Source: Xenorhabdus anantnagensis
GTDB taxonomy: Bacteria > Pseudomonadota > Gammaproteobacteria > Enterobacterales > Enterobacteriaceae
Direction of reading: 5' to 3'
Assembly: GCF_028598555.1 (NCBI RefSeq)
Contig: NZ_JAQRFN010000001.1
Coordinates: 124,001-188,000 of the forward strand
Length of the DNA stretch: 64,000 bases
Part shown: piece by piece, positions 38,675 through 51,900 of the stretch
How positions within the stretch are numbered: the stretch's first letter is position 1
Layout of the letters: each line of letters starts with the position of its first letter
Translations under genes and position numbers: made by a program
The notes under the pieces: generated by a model
What the model saw: only the letters and a program-made list of their open reading frames with translations
Told to the model about the DNA's origin: nothing
Databases searched by the model: none

Positions 38675-38965
38675 TCAGATGGAAGTACATCCACCATCCA
38701 ACAAAGCCTGTTCATTACAGCGACGACCATTCGCCAATTGGCAAACAGGAATAGAACGCCCATTCAATTGCTTGGTTAATGCTGGAATTCCTCCCGCATC
38801 AGAACAACTGTCACTGGCGTCTTTACTCAGGTTAATGCCCAAATCAGAATATTGATAATGCTTGTGGCGGTTTGATAAAGCACTCGTCTGATGCCCGCTG
38901 CAACCTACCAATATAGCTCCAATCAGTAACAGATTGCCAAGAATGATACCTCGCTTTATCAGCAT
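38675..38965 (-). CDS. Small DUF333-type lipoprotein
   Basis: This 96-residue protein has a type II signal peptide: MLIKRG, a hydrophobic stretch, then the lipobox LVGC with Cys22 as the lipidation site. The mature part ends in a cysteine-rich block (SCSDAGGIPALTKQ, VCQLANGRRCNEQALLDGGC) that matches DUF333 proteins such as YoaF of E. coli, whose function is unknown. AGGAGA precedes the ATG at a good distance. The gene stands alone on the minus strand between the two biosynthetic loci with its own terminator, so it is a separate transcription unit. Confidence 0.85.
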   Translation of the reverse strand: MLIKRGIILGNLLLIGAILVGCSGHQTSALSNRHKHYQYSDLGINLSKDASDSCSDAGGIPALTKQLNGRSIPVCQLANGRRCNEQALLDGGCTSI

Positions 38966-39928
38966 ATTATCTCCTGATTATTAATAACGAACAATATATA
39001 AATCAGTGCCCTACATTTTTAGAAAACAAATTTATAAGATAGACCACATTTACCAAAAAAACCGGTTAATCTACCATAACTTGAAATGCAATGCTTGAAC
39101 GAAATGAGGTGTTTTCTATCATTATGAACACTCAATTATATAACTATAAAAACAACACCTTATATTTTTATCTTATTGCGTTTATCGGAGTATAATTTTT
39201 ATAGTCAAATTTCATGTTTTCAACAACCAACACTACCACATCCAACAAATTTAATTAAAATACTTTTTTCAACTAATAAAAAACATTACAACTCTTTGGT
39301 AAAATGACTCAAAGGAACTATTTATTTCAATATAAAAATGACTCAAAATCATTTATTTTTAACAAAAACAGCATGATAGCATTTTAAATATTAGAAAATA
39401 ACCATAAATAGACTTAACTATACCGTCTTGTATCCATGAGCAATAAAAAACACACCCATATTAAATAAAAAATAATATAGACTTAAACACAATTGATAAC
39501 CACTATTACAGCTCAAAGAGATATAAGTACGACGATTTAATCGCAACCATGGAATAATGAGTAATAAATAATGTTCGCAACTGAAAATAAAAACAAGTTG
39601 AATAAGATAAGGAAGGTGACAAGGATGTAGACTTGAATATATTAAAAGTAAAACTTTAACCATTGGCCAAAGAATATTAACTATTTTGCATAAGGAAGAA
39701 TGCTGAAAGGTTGCGAGATTAGCTGTAATGATACTATGATAGATAATGCCAAAACCTATTAAAAAATAGCAATTTAATATTGAAAGCTATAAAGAATAAA
39801 ATATAAGGCATTAAATTATATTAATGCTAAAACATAAACAAATTAAGGTTAGGCAAATACTGAAATCTACTTATCTGTAGCAAAAATTACAAAAAACTTG
39901 TAAACGGAATGCATTCGTATAATTTATT
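38966..39928. other. Long AT-rich upstream region of the NRPS genes
   Basis: Almost 1 kb with very low GC and no supported gene. It must contain the promoter of the lipoprotein gene (left end) and that of the NRPS operon (right end). An 81-codon frame on the minus strand (39418-39663) is hydrophobic and shows no family resemblance. AT-rich DNA like this is a usual target of H-NS-type silencing, which is inference here. Confidence 0.55.
39918..39923 (+). promoter_or_regulatory. Possible -10 element directly before the NRPS start
   Basis: A perfect TATAAT ends only 5 nt before the ATG of the first NRPS gene, and no ribosome binding site is visible between them. If used, the transcript would be leaderless. 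No good -35 sits at the right distance (TTGTAA at 39898-39903 leaves only 14 nt), so chance occurrence in AT-rich DNA is possible. Confidence 0.3.
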
Positions 39929-42900
39929 ATGATAACACCTGAAGGTTCGTTGAATTCGAACTTATATAACCTTCACCCCTCTCAAGAGGATGTATTTAAC
40001 GAGCAATCCCTCTATGGAAACATTCAACAGCATAACTTAGGCTGGTATACCCTGATGGAAGGTGAGGTTGATATAGTCATCTTACAACAAGCGTGGAGAT
40101 TACTACATCAACATGTTGATATACTAAGGTTACATATATCTGTTAATTCGGATAATGAAGCAATCCAATATATTCAAAATCAGAGTATTCCTGAATCAGT
40201 CATATTCCATGATTTTGCAACTCAGTCTGACCCTGAAAAAAAAGCAAAACTGTGGATGCAACAACAGATAGATCAGCCTATAAACTTTCCCAATGAAACT
40301 TTATACCAGGCTTCATTGTTGCGCATTACTAGTGAGAAGTATTATCTTTTTACTAAATTCCATCATATTATCATTGATGGAGTCGGTTTATTCCGATTCC
40401 ATGAATATATCCATAAGTTGTACGCATGTCTGAAAAATGGCACATCAACAGTTTGGTTATCAGAAATCCCACAATATTTAGATACAATAGAGAAATCGAA
40501 AGATTATCTTAACTCTGCCCATTACGAAAAAGATAAAAACTACTGGCATTCTTTTTTAACAAAAAACAATATACATCAATTAACACCTTATTATCAAAAT
40601 AATGGCTCTGGTAATGATACTTGGATATTGCCTTTTTCAATGAAAGCAGCTTTGCGTGTTTTTTGTGAAAAAAATAAAACGAATATTCTTTCTGTCTTTT
40701 CGGGTCTGGTCATGATTATGATGTCAGAGCTGACAGGACAACAAGAATTAACGTTTAATACTATTACGCATGGAAGAAAAACAAAATTAGAGAAATATGT
40801 TGTGGGAATGCAGGCAAATTTGTATCCGGTACATTGCCATATTTCTAACTCAGTCAGTGTAATTGAACAGATTAAGCTAATAGAATTAGCACTAAAAGAG
40901 AACTTTCACCACGGGCAATTTCCTTATTCTCACCTGATTAGAATGGCTAATAACCAGGGAATTGCTTTACCCAATATATTTATATTGTATGAAAGACTTT
41001 CAGAATCAGCATCTGAAATCAACCAAGCACAGCATTATTTTATAGAAGGAATATTTGATATTGATCCCATCCTTTTTCGATTGAAAGACTTTGGATATGA
41101 TCAGGAATTAATGATAACAATAAATTACTTGCAGGCATATTTTAGTGAGCAAGAGATAAAAAAAACACTTGAACGATTGTCAAATTTATTGACTGCTTTG
41201 CTTGATTCCCCTTCTTTATTAGTTAGTGAATTACCTATTTTATTAGAACAGGAACGCCACACACTACTGCACAGCTGGAACCAGAACGATGCCCCCTACC
41301 CGCAGAATCAAATTTTGCAACAGCAGTTTGAGACTCAGGCAGCAGCTACTCCAGATAATGTGGCGTTGATATTCGAAGAGAAAACCCTGACCTATCGCCA
41401 GCTCAACGAACAGGCAAACCAGCTCGCCGTTGTGATACGTGAACGCTGTCAGCAGCAGTGTAATGCACCAATGCAAGCGGATACACCAATAGCCCTCTAT
41501 CTCGACCGTAGTCTGGAAATGGTGGTCAGTATTTTAGCGGTACTGAAAGCCGGTGGTGCCTATGTGCCGATTTCCCCGGAATATCCACCGGAACGGGTTC
41601 AGTTTATTCTGGAAGACACCGGAAGTCCGTGCGTGCTGACTCAGCAACGACATCTGACGGCATTAGAGAAATGTACATACACTTTATCAAGTCAACCGAC
41701 GCTGATAGCCGCAGATGACCGCACAGTAACCCAAAACCAATCAGTGGAAAATTTGGTGCCGGTGAACACAAGTACTGATCTGGCATATATTATCTATACT
41801 TCCGGAACAACCGGACAGCCGAAAGGCGTTGAATTAACCCATCGAAACGTCATCAATCACCTAAGTTGGATGCAGTCCCAATATCCATTAAGTGCGTCGG
41901 ATAAAGTCCTGCAACAAATCCCTTATACCTTTGATGCCTCAGTCTGGGAACTCATTGCCGCTAACTGGTTCGGTGCCAGTATCGTGATAGCTTCACCGGA
42001 TATCCATAAACAGCCCGAGATTTTGTATCAACTGATACAAAAAACTGGCGTGACGGTGGTGCAATTTGTTCCGTCCATGTTAGGTGCCTTTTGCCAAATA
42101 GTACGGGATTCAGGACAGCAGTTGCCCGACACTATCCGTTATGTTCTGTGTGGTGGAGAAGCGTTGACGATGTCCCATGTCAATGCGTTCAGAGCCATAA
42201 ATAGTCATTCGAGTACCTTAATTAACCTCTATGGCCCCACTGAAACAACAAATGACATTACTCATTTTGATGTAGTTGATGAATTTAATGGCAGTGTTCC
42301 CATCGGCAAGGCGCATCATAACACCCGACTGTATGTCATTAATAATTACGGAAAACCATCTCCTATAGGTGCCCCCGGAGAGTTGTATATCGGCGGTGCC
42401 AGCCTGGCACGAGGATATTGGAACCGTCCAGAATTGACTGCCGAGCGTTTTGTGGAAAACCCGTTTGCCACAGACGAAGACAAGGCCAAAGGCTACACCC
42501 GCCTGTACAAAACCGGCGATCAGGTGCGCTGGCTGCCGGACGGTAACCTTGAGTATCTGGGACGCAATGATTTTCAGGTCAAAATCCGTGGTTACCGCAT
42601 TGAACTGGGGGAAATTGAAACGGCATTGTCCTCTCATCCGCAGGTGAAACAGGCGGTAGTGATTGACCGCGAACATGCGGGCCATAAAGCACTGGCAGCT
42701 TATCTGGTCACAGATGAAGCCCTGACCAATGACATTCTGATGGAACACCTCTCAACCCGCCTGCCGGAATATATGATCCCTGCCAGCTTTACCCGCATTG
42801 ATGTCATTCCCCTGACCATCAACGGTAAGCTCGATCGCCATGCTTTGCCCACTCCCGTATGGGAAGATCAGGATCGTTATGTGGCGCCACGTACTGAGCT

Positions 42901-45900
42901 GGAAACCCAGTTGTGCGCGCTCTGGCAAGATGTCTTGGGATTAGAACGGATTGGTATTGAAGATAACTTCTTCCGTATCGGTGGCGATTCGATTATCGGC
43001 ATCCGGTTAGTCTCTAAATTACGGCAGATAGGTTTCTCTCTTCAGGTCAAATCGATTTTTGAAGCACCCACCGTGTCACGCCTGGCGCAATTGCTGACTC
43101 AAGCCTCATCCTCGGTCACCGTGGTTGCAGAGCAGGGATTATTGAGTGGAGAATTTGGCTTGCTGCCTATCCAGCAAGATTTCTTCAACCAGAATCTGCC
43201 GTGTCCGCACCATTGGAATCAGGCGTTTATGTTCCAGATTCCCGGAAATATCAAACACGCAGATATTGCACAAGCCCTGATAAAGCTGACCGAACGGCAT
43301 GATATGTTACGTGCCCATTTTGTCTCCACAGAACAGGGTTATCGTCAGTGTTATCCCACAGAAATACCGTCTTGGCTGCCGATATTACTGCATTGTGATA
43401 TTAGCGAATTGGATGATACGGAACGACACCAGCAACTGACCCAATGGCAGAGTAGCTTTGATTATTGTGCGGGGCCTTTATGGCAAACCGCTCATCTGAC
43501 CGGATACGCAGACGGCAGCGCCCGGTTATTTTTTGCATTTCATCACCTGATTATTGACGTGGTATCGTGGCAGATTATTGTTGAAGATATGCGTCTGCTG
43601 CTACACATGCATTTGCCATTACAAGGAACAACGCTACCAGCGAAGACCAGCAGTTATCGCCAATGGGTCACTGCTGTCCAGAGCTATGCAGTACAGCAAC
43701 AAGACGAAGTGCCCTATTGGCAGAACGTAATGACAGGGGAAGAAACTTATCCAGCAATGGGAGAAATCACTCCGTGTCAGCTAAGTTTCTCGGCTGAACT
43801 GACCGACACACTACTGCGTGAAGCCAATTTAGGTTATCACACTGAAATTAACGACTTACTGCTCAGTGCCCTCACTCTGGCATTGCAGACAACCTTCTCC
43901 CGACCAGTGAACCCGATTATTCTAGAAGGACATGGGCGAGAAACTATCGACAGCACACTGGACGTTTCCGAAACCGTCGGCTGGTTTACAACCGTGTATC
44001 CTGTTCGGCTGGCAATGCAGGCCGATATTGCGAAAACCATTATTCACACCAAAGAAATGCTCCGCGCTGTACCTAATAGGGGCATTGGCTACGGTGCCTT
44101 GCATCAGGCCGGATATCTGACCGGAGATTTACCGCCCATCAGCTTTAACTATCTTGGTCAATTGCGGCTTGGTCAATTGCGGCTTGGTCAATTAGGCGAT
44201 GAGGCCGGACAATCCAGCCATCAGGACTGGGCACTCACTTACGATGACTGTGGTTTGCTGATAGCCAGCGAGAATGGCAGCCCTTTACTGCTGGATATCA
44301 ATGGCGCCGTTCAGGCGGGAAGATTGCAATTCAGTGTACTGTCTCGCTTGACATCAGCCCAGACACAAATGTTTATCACGGCCTTTGAGCAAGCCCTCAA
44401 TGATGTCATCGTTGCCGGTCAGAAACAGGCTCTATTGGGTGGAGTCAAAACACCCAGTGATTATGAGTTCAAAACAGTTTCAATTGAACGCTTAAACCGT
44501 TTGCAGCAAAGCTATCAGGTGGAAAATCTATATCCTGCCACCAGTTTGCAGCAGGGATTTATTTATCATCATCTGATTCAGCCACAAGATGATGCCTATC
44601 GTGTGCAGATGCTGTTGGATTATCACACCCGACTCGACCTTGCTGCCTATCAACAAGCCTGGTCACTGGCCTCATTGCGTTTCCCCATCCTCAGAACGGC
44701 ATTTGATTGGGAAGGGGAAATTTTGCAGGTTGTAACCGCAGGGGCCAGTATTAGCTCGGCGGATGTCAAGCTCGAAGATATCAGTCAATTACCCGAAGAA
44801 ACACGGGATAATGCAATTGCAGCGATCCAACAACATGACCGTAACCTGCCTTTTGATTTAAGTCAGTCCAATTTAACTCGCTTGACTTTCATCAGGCAAC
44901 ATGAACGGCTGGTAACAGTGCTGATCACCCAGCACCATTGCATTTCCGATGGCTGGAGTGGCCCGATTTTATTGCAGACTGTGCATGAGTATTACAACGA
45001 ATTGGTAAAGGGGCGAGTACCTCAGATTGTAGTGGAACAGGCTTATCTGGCAACCCTGCAATATCATCTGGATCATCAGGCTGAATCAGAGGCCTATTGG
45101 ACAGAACGTAAAACACGATTCCAAGGCACCAATGATCTTTCTGCCCTGTTAAGTCATCACGTTGACCTGACGCAAATAAAATCCGTTGAAAAACCGGCTG
45201 AACAGATGCTCACCGTACAAGGAGACGCTTATGAGCAGCTTAAGAATACGTGTCGAGCGCAAGGCGTAACCCTGAATGTGGTACTGCAATTTGCCTGGCA
45301 TAAATTACTGCACAGTTACACCGGAGATGAACAGACTATTGTCGGCACCACCGTATCCGGGCGTGATGTCCCCGTGGAAGGTATTGAGTCCAGTGTCGGC
45401 CTGTATATCAATACCCTGCCGTTGACAGTGCGGTGGGACAAAACAAACAGCATTATCGGCGTCTTACAAGACATACAGCAAGATATCGCCGCACTCAACA
45501 GCCACAGTGCCGTCTCACTCGCCAGCCTGCAATCCGGCGGGGAACGGTTATTCCATAGCCTGTTGGTCTTTGAAAATTACCCTGTTCCCGTCGTGAACGA
45601 AAACAGGGAAGGTGTCGAAAATACCCTGACATTCCGGCGGGCCATTGAAAAAGTGGATTATCCGGTGTCACTAATGGCCTATGAACAGGATCATAGTTTA
45701 ATAATAAAACTGAATTATGGTGAGGACTGGCTGACGGATAAACAGGTACAACGCTTGCTCTGTCAGCTTGAACGCATTCTGCACGCCGTAGCCTGTAATC
45801 CACACCAGCCTCATGCGTCAATCATGTTCCTCAGTGAGGAAGAGCGCCAGACCCTGCTTCATAGCTGGAACCAGACCGATGCCCCCTACCCGCAGGACAA

Positions 45901-48900
45901 GACCCTGCAACAACTGTTTGAAGCACAAGTGGAAAGGACACCGGATAACGTGGCACTGGTATTTGAAGGAGAAACACTCACCTATCGCCAGCTCAACCAA
46001 CGGGCGAACCAACTTGCCGGTGTGATCCGCGAATGTTGCCAGCAACATAATGATGCCCCCATGCAGGCCGATACCCCGATAGCTCTCTACCTCGACCGCC
46101 GTCTGGACATGGTTATCAGTATGTTGGCGGTACTGAAAGCCGGCGGCGCTTATGTGCCCATTTCACCGGAATACCCGGCAGAACGAGTGCAGTTTATTCT
46201 GGCTGATACCGCGGCTCCTTGCATCGTGACCCAGCAACGACACTTCGCGGCATTGGCGGAATACACTCAAGCACTGCTTGCTGAACAGCCAGCACGGATA
46301 CAACCCACACTGATAGCGGCGGATAACCAAACCACCACCGCAGGCCAGCCCGTGAAAAATCCGTCACCAATCAGTAAACCGACCGATTTGGCGTATATCA
46401 TTTATACCTCTGGAACCACCGGCCGTCCCAAAGGCGTTATGATTGAGCATAAAAATGCGGCTCATCTGATGGCAGCACAGGCAGAGCTTTTTGATGTGGC
46501 AAAGCGGAAAAAAGCCTTGATGTTTGCCGCTTATGTCTTCGATGCTTCGGTTTCCGAATTATTCCTCAGTTTACTGCATGGCCTGACGGTTTATATTTGC
46601 AGTGAAACAGAACGCAATGCCCCTGCGGTTGCAGCACTTATTCAGCGAGAAGGCATTGAAATAGCCACTTTACCCCCAGCCATGCTGAAGCTATTAATGG
46701 GCACTGAGTTACCCTCCCTGCAACTATTAGTGACGGCCGGAGAATCGCCTTCTTTAGATTTTCTTGAATATTTCAGCCAGCACAGCGATGTCCTGAATGC
46801 TTACGGCCCGACGGAAGTTACTGTTTGTGCAACCGGAAAGCGATACCAACACGGGGATATTGCAACAAATATTGGCAGGGCCATTAATAACGCCCGTCTC
46901 TATGTTCTTGATGATTATGGCAACCTGTCTCCTATCGGGACACCGGGAGAGCTGTATATCGGCGGTGCCGGACTGGCGCGGGGCTATTTGAACCGGCCTG
47001 AACTGACCGCCGAACGTTTTGTGGCAAATCCTTTTGCCAGCGCCGAAGACAAGGCCAAAGGTTACACCCGCCTGTACAAAACCGGTGACTTAGTCCGCTG
47101 GCAACCGGATGGCACTCTGGAATATCTGGGGCGCAATGACTTTCAGGTCAAAATCCGGGGCTATCGCATTGAGCCGGGAGAAATCGAAAGTGTCCTGACT
47201 TCCCATCCGCAGGTGAAACAAGCGGTGGTGATTGACCGTGAGCACAACGGGAATAAAGTGCTGGTCGCCTATCTGGTGGCGGATGGCGCACTGTCCGACG
47301 AAACCCTGATTAAGCACTTGTCTGTCCACCTGCCGGAATATATGTTGCCTGTCAGTTTTACCCGCATTGAGTCCGTGCCGCTGACCCTGAATGGCAAGCT
47401 GGATCGCCGCGCCCTGCCGGAGCCGATAAGAGAAAATCAGAGCAATTATGTCGCTCCCCGCAATGTGCTGGAAACCCAGTTGTGTGCGATTTGGCAGGAA
47501 GTGTTGGGTCTGGCGCGGGTTGGCATTGAAGATAACTTCTTCCGCATTGGCGGTAACTCCCTGATGGCGATTAAACTGACGGCAGCTATTCGTCGAATCC
47601 TGACAATGGAGGTATCACTGACGCAATTGTTTGAGCTGAAAACCATTGCTGGTCTGGTGGCCCACATAGGACAGCAAGCCTATACGATCATCCCTCACCT
47701 CGGGCTAGATCGCTATCCTTTATCGTTTGCCCAAGAGCGAATGTTGTTTATCGAACAGTTTGAACAAGGCACCTATGCCTACCATATCCCTTATCTGGTT
47801 CAACTGGATAACAACGCTTGTCTGCCATTGTTAGAAACAGCCATAAACCAACTGGTTGAACGCCATCCTGTGATGAAAATGGTGTACCCAAGTCCAAGTA
47901 ATGATGCAGGACAGATCCACCAACAGATGTCTAATAGGAATTTGGTTATCGAATCAAGGACACCGCCTTGCGACGATATCAACACGCTTATGAACACGGT
48001 AAGCTCTGAGATAACCACGCCATTCAATCTGACCACTGAACCAAGCCTGCGCTTATGTCACTATCAGGTTGCCGATAAGCATTATTTATTAATGCTGTGG
48101 CACCATATCGCCATTGATGGCTGGTCCATTGATATTTTTCTGGGTGAACTGGCAGAGATTTATCATTCCTTGTTAGAAGGCCGTGACAGCCAACTGCCTC
48201 CTCTGGATATCACTTATGGCGATTATGCTGCATGGCAAAGAGAGTATTTACAGGGTGATGTGCGAGAACGCCAGCTTGCCTACTGGCGGCAAACTTTAGC
48301 CAGCTACGAGGCACTGGCTTTACCGACAGACCATCCCAGACCGGTACAAGTGAGCTATCAAGGACGGGATTTCAATTTTATGCTGGACGCAACGCTATCT
48401 GAACAATTAAGAGCACTGGCACAAAATCAGGAAACTACCCTGTATACTGTGCTGCTCAGTGGCTTTTATGTCATGCTGGCAAAATTGTCCGGACAAAATG
48501 ATATTGTATTGGGTACTCCTACCGATAACCGCCACCATGCCCAAACTCAATCCCTGATCGGTATGTTTGTCAACTCACTGGTTTTGCGGGCACAGTTTGA
48601 GCAGACCACCAGCGTGACAACCCTGATTAAACAAACCCATAAGTTGATTGCCGCAGCCAAAGCCCATCAGGACATGCCGTTTGAACATTTGGTTGAAGCG
48701 CTGGAAATTGAACGGGATACTTCCCGTCACCCAATTTTTCAGGTGATGTTCAGCCTGCAAAATTTTGGGGAGAATCTGCCAAACAAGGTCAGCTTGCCGT
48801 TTAGTCCAGTTGCACTGGATGAGTTCCTATGCAGTCCCGCTAAATTTGACCTGAGTTTGCTTCTTTCTGATGAACAAACCAACATTACGGGTTGCCTGAA

Positions 48901-51900
48901 TTACGCAACCAGCCTGTTCGACGAAGCAACCATCGTGCGGCTGGCGGGTATCTATCAACGGGTGCTGACCGCATTCGTGGCAGACCAGAAACAATCTCTG
49001 TCTGGGCTTGATATTCTATCCGCACAGGAGCGCCAGACCCTGCTTTATAGCTGGAACCAGACTAATGCCCCCTACCCGCAGGACAAGACCCTGCAACAAC
49101 TGTTTGAAGCACAAGTGGAAAGGACACCGGATAACGTGGCGCTGGTATTTGAAGGAGAAACACTCACCTATCACCAGCTCAACCAACGGGCGAACCAACT
49201 TGCCGGTGTGATCCGCGAATGTTGCCAGCAACATCATGCTGCCCCCATGCAGGCCGATACCCCGATAGCTCTCTACCTCGACCGCCGTCTGGACATGGTT
49301 ATCAGTATGTTGGCGGTACTGAAAGCCGGCGGCGCTTATGTGCCCATTTCACCGGAATACCCGGCAGAACGAGTGCAGTTTATTCTGGCTGATACCGCAG
49401 CTCCTTGCATCGTGACCCAGCAACGACACTTCACGACATTGGCGGAATACACTCAAGCACTGCTTGCTGAACAGCCAGCACGGATACAACCCACACTGAT
49501 AGCGGCGGATAACCAAACCACCACCGCAAGCCAGCCCGTGAAAAATCCGGCACTGATAAATAAACCGACCGATTTGGCTTATATCATCTATACCTCTGGA
49601 ACCACCGGCCGTCCCAAAGGCGTTATGATTGAGCATAAAAATGCGGCTCATCTGATGGCAGCACAGGCAGAGCTTTTTGATGTGGCAAAGCGGAAAAAAG
49701 CCTTGATGTTTGCTGCTTATGTCTTCGATGCTTCGGTTTCCGAATTATTCCTCAGTTTACTGCATGGCCTGACGGTTTATATTTGCAGTGAAACAGAGCG
49801 CAATGCCCCTGCGGTTGCAGCACTCATTCAGCGAGAAGGCATTGAAATAGCCACTTTACCCCCAGCCATGCTGAAGCTATTAATGGGTACTGAGTTACCC
49901 TCCCTGCAACTATTGGTGACGGCCGGAGAATCGCCTTCTTTAGATTTTCTTGAATATTTCAGCCAGCACAGTGATGTCCTGAATGCTTACGGCCCGACGG
50001 AAGTTACTGTTTGTGCAACCGGAAAGCGATACCAGCACGGGGATATTGCAACAAATATTGGCAGAGCCATTAATAACGCCCGTCTCTATGTTCTTGATGA
50101 TTATGGCAACCTGTCTCCTATCGGGACACCGGGAGAGCTGTATATCGGCGGTGCCGGACTGGCGCGTGGCTATTTGAACCGGCCTGAACTGACCGCCGAA
50201 CGTTTTGTGGCAAATCCTTTTGCCAGCGCCGAAGACAAGGCCAAAGGTTACACCCGCCTGTACAAAACCGGTGACTTAGTCCGCTGGCAACCGGATGGCA
50301 CTCTGGAATATCTGGGGCGCAACGACTTTCAGGTCAAAATCCGGGGCTATCGCATTGAGCCGGGGGAAATCGAAAACGCCCTTACTTCCCATCCGCAGGT
50401 AAAACAAGCAGTGGTAATTGACCGAGAACACAACGGGAAGCAAGTGCTGGTTGCGTATCTGGTCACAGACAAAAAATTGTCCGATAAAACTCTGGTTGAA
50501 CATCTTTCTACCCGTCTGCCGGAATATATGTTACCGGCCAGCTTTACCCGCATTGAACTTGTACCGCTGACCCTGAACGGCAAACTGGATCTCCATGCCC
50601 TGCCGGAGCCAGTATGGGGAAACCGAGACAGTTACATCGCACCCCGCAATGCGCTGGAAACCCAGCTATGTGCTATTTGGCAGGAGGAATTGGGTCTGGA
50701 GCAAATCGGTATTGAAGATAACTTCTTCCGTATCGGAGGTGATTCCATAGTCAGTATCCAGTTGGTCTCCAAACTGCGGCAGGCAGGTTTTTCCCTGCAA
50801 GTTAAATCAATTTTTGAAGCGCCAACAGTGGCACGGTTAGCGCAGCTACTGACACAAACATCATCTACAGTAACCGTGGTTGCAGAACAGGGATTATTAA
50901 GCGGGGAATTTGGCCTATTGCCTATCCAACAGAATTTCTTCAACTGGAATTTGTCGAATCCACACCATTGGAATCAGGCATTTATGATTCAGCTTCCCGG
51001 AGATATCCAATCCACACAGATTGAACAAGCCCTGATAATGCTGACTGAGCGGCACGATATGTTACGTGCTCGTTTTATATATACCGAAAACGGCTACCGT
51101 CAGTGCTATTCCGTGGAAATGCCCGTGGAAATGCCATCTTCGCATCCCTCGTTGCAACACTGTGATATCAGCGGGTTGGATGAAGCTGAGCAACACCAGC
51201 AACTGACCCAATGGCAAAGTGGTTTTGACTATTGTCACGGGCCATTATGGCAAGTTGGTCACCTGACGGGATACACGGATGGCAGTGCCCGGTTATTCTT
51301 CGCATTCCACCATCTGATTATTGATGCTGTCTCTTGGCGAATCATTACCGAAGATATACGCCGATTATTGCAGGGCGAAACACTGCCAACGAAAACCAGT
51401 AGCTATCGGCAATGGGTTAACACTGTCCATCACTATGCACAACAGCATCAAGATGAAGTGCCCTACTGGCAACGGGTAATGGCAGGCAGCAACACCAATC
51501 CAGCACTGGATGAAGTCACTCAGCACCTACTGGTCATTTCTGCCGAGATGACCGGCACCCTACTGCATGAAGCCAACACCGGTTACCACACTGAAATTAA
51601 CGACTTACTTCTGAGCGCACTGGCACTGGCATTGCAAGCAACTTTCTCCCAAACAGTAAACCACATCATTCTGGAAGGACATGGGCGGGAGTCCATTGAT
51701 AACACATTGGATCTTTCCGAAACCGTCGGCTGGTTCACAACAATGTACCCCGTTCGTCTGGAAATGCAGGCTGATATTGCAGAAACCATTATTCACACCA
51801 AAGAGATGCTTCGCACTGTGCCGAATAAAGGGATTGGTTACAGTGCATTACATCAAGCGGGATACCTGACCGACAATTTGCCGACCATTAGCTTCAACTA

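Noticed and set aside
39418-39663. 81-codon hydrophobic frame on the minus strand before the NRPS genes
   Set aside because: Hydrophobic translations are expected by chance in AT-rich DNA; no ribosome binding site and no family match that I can name.
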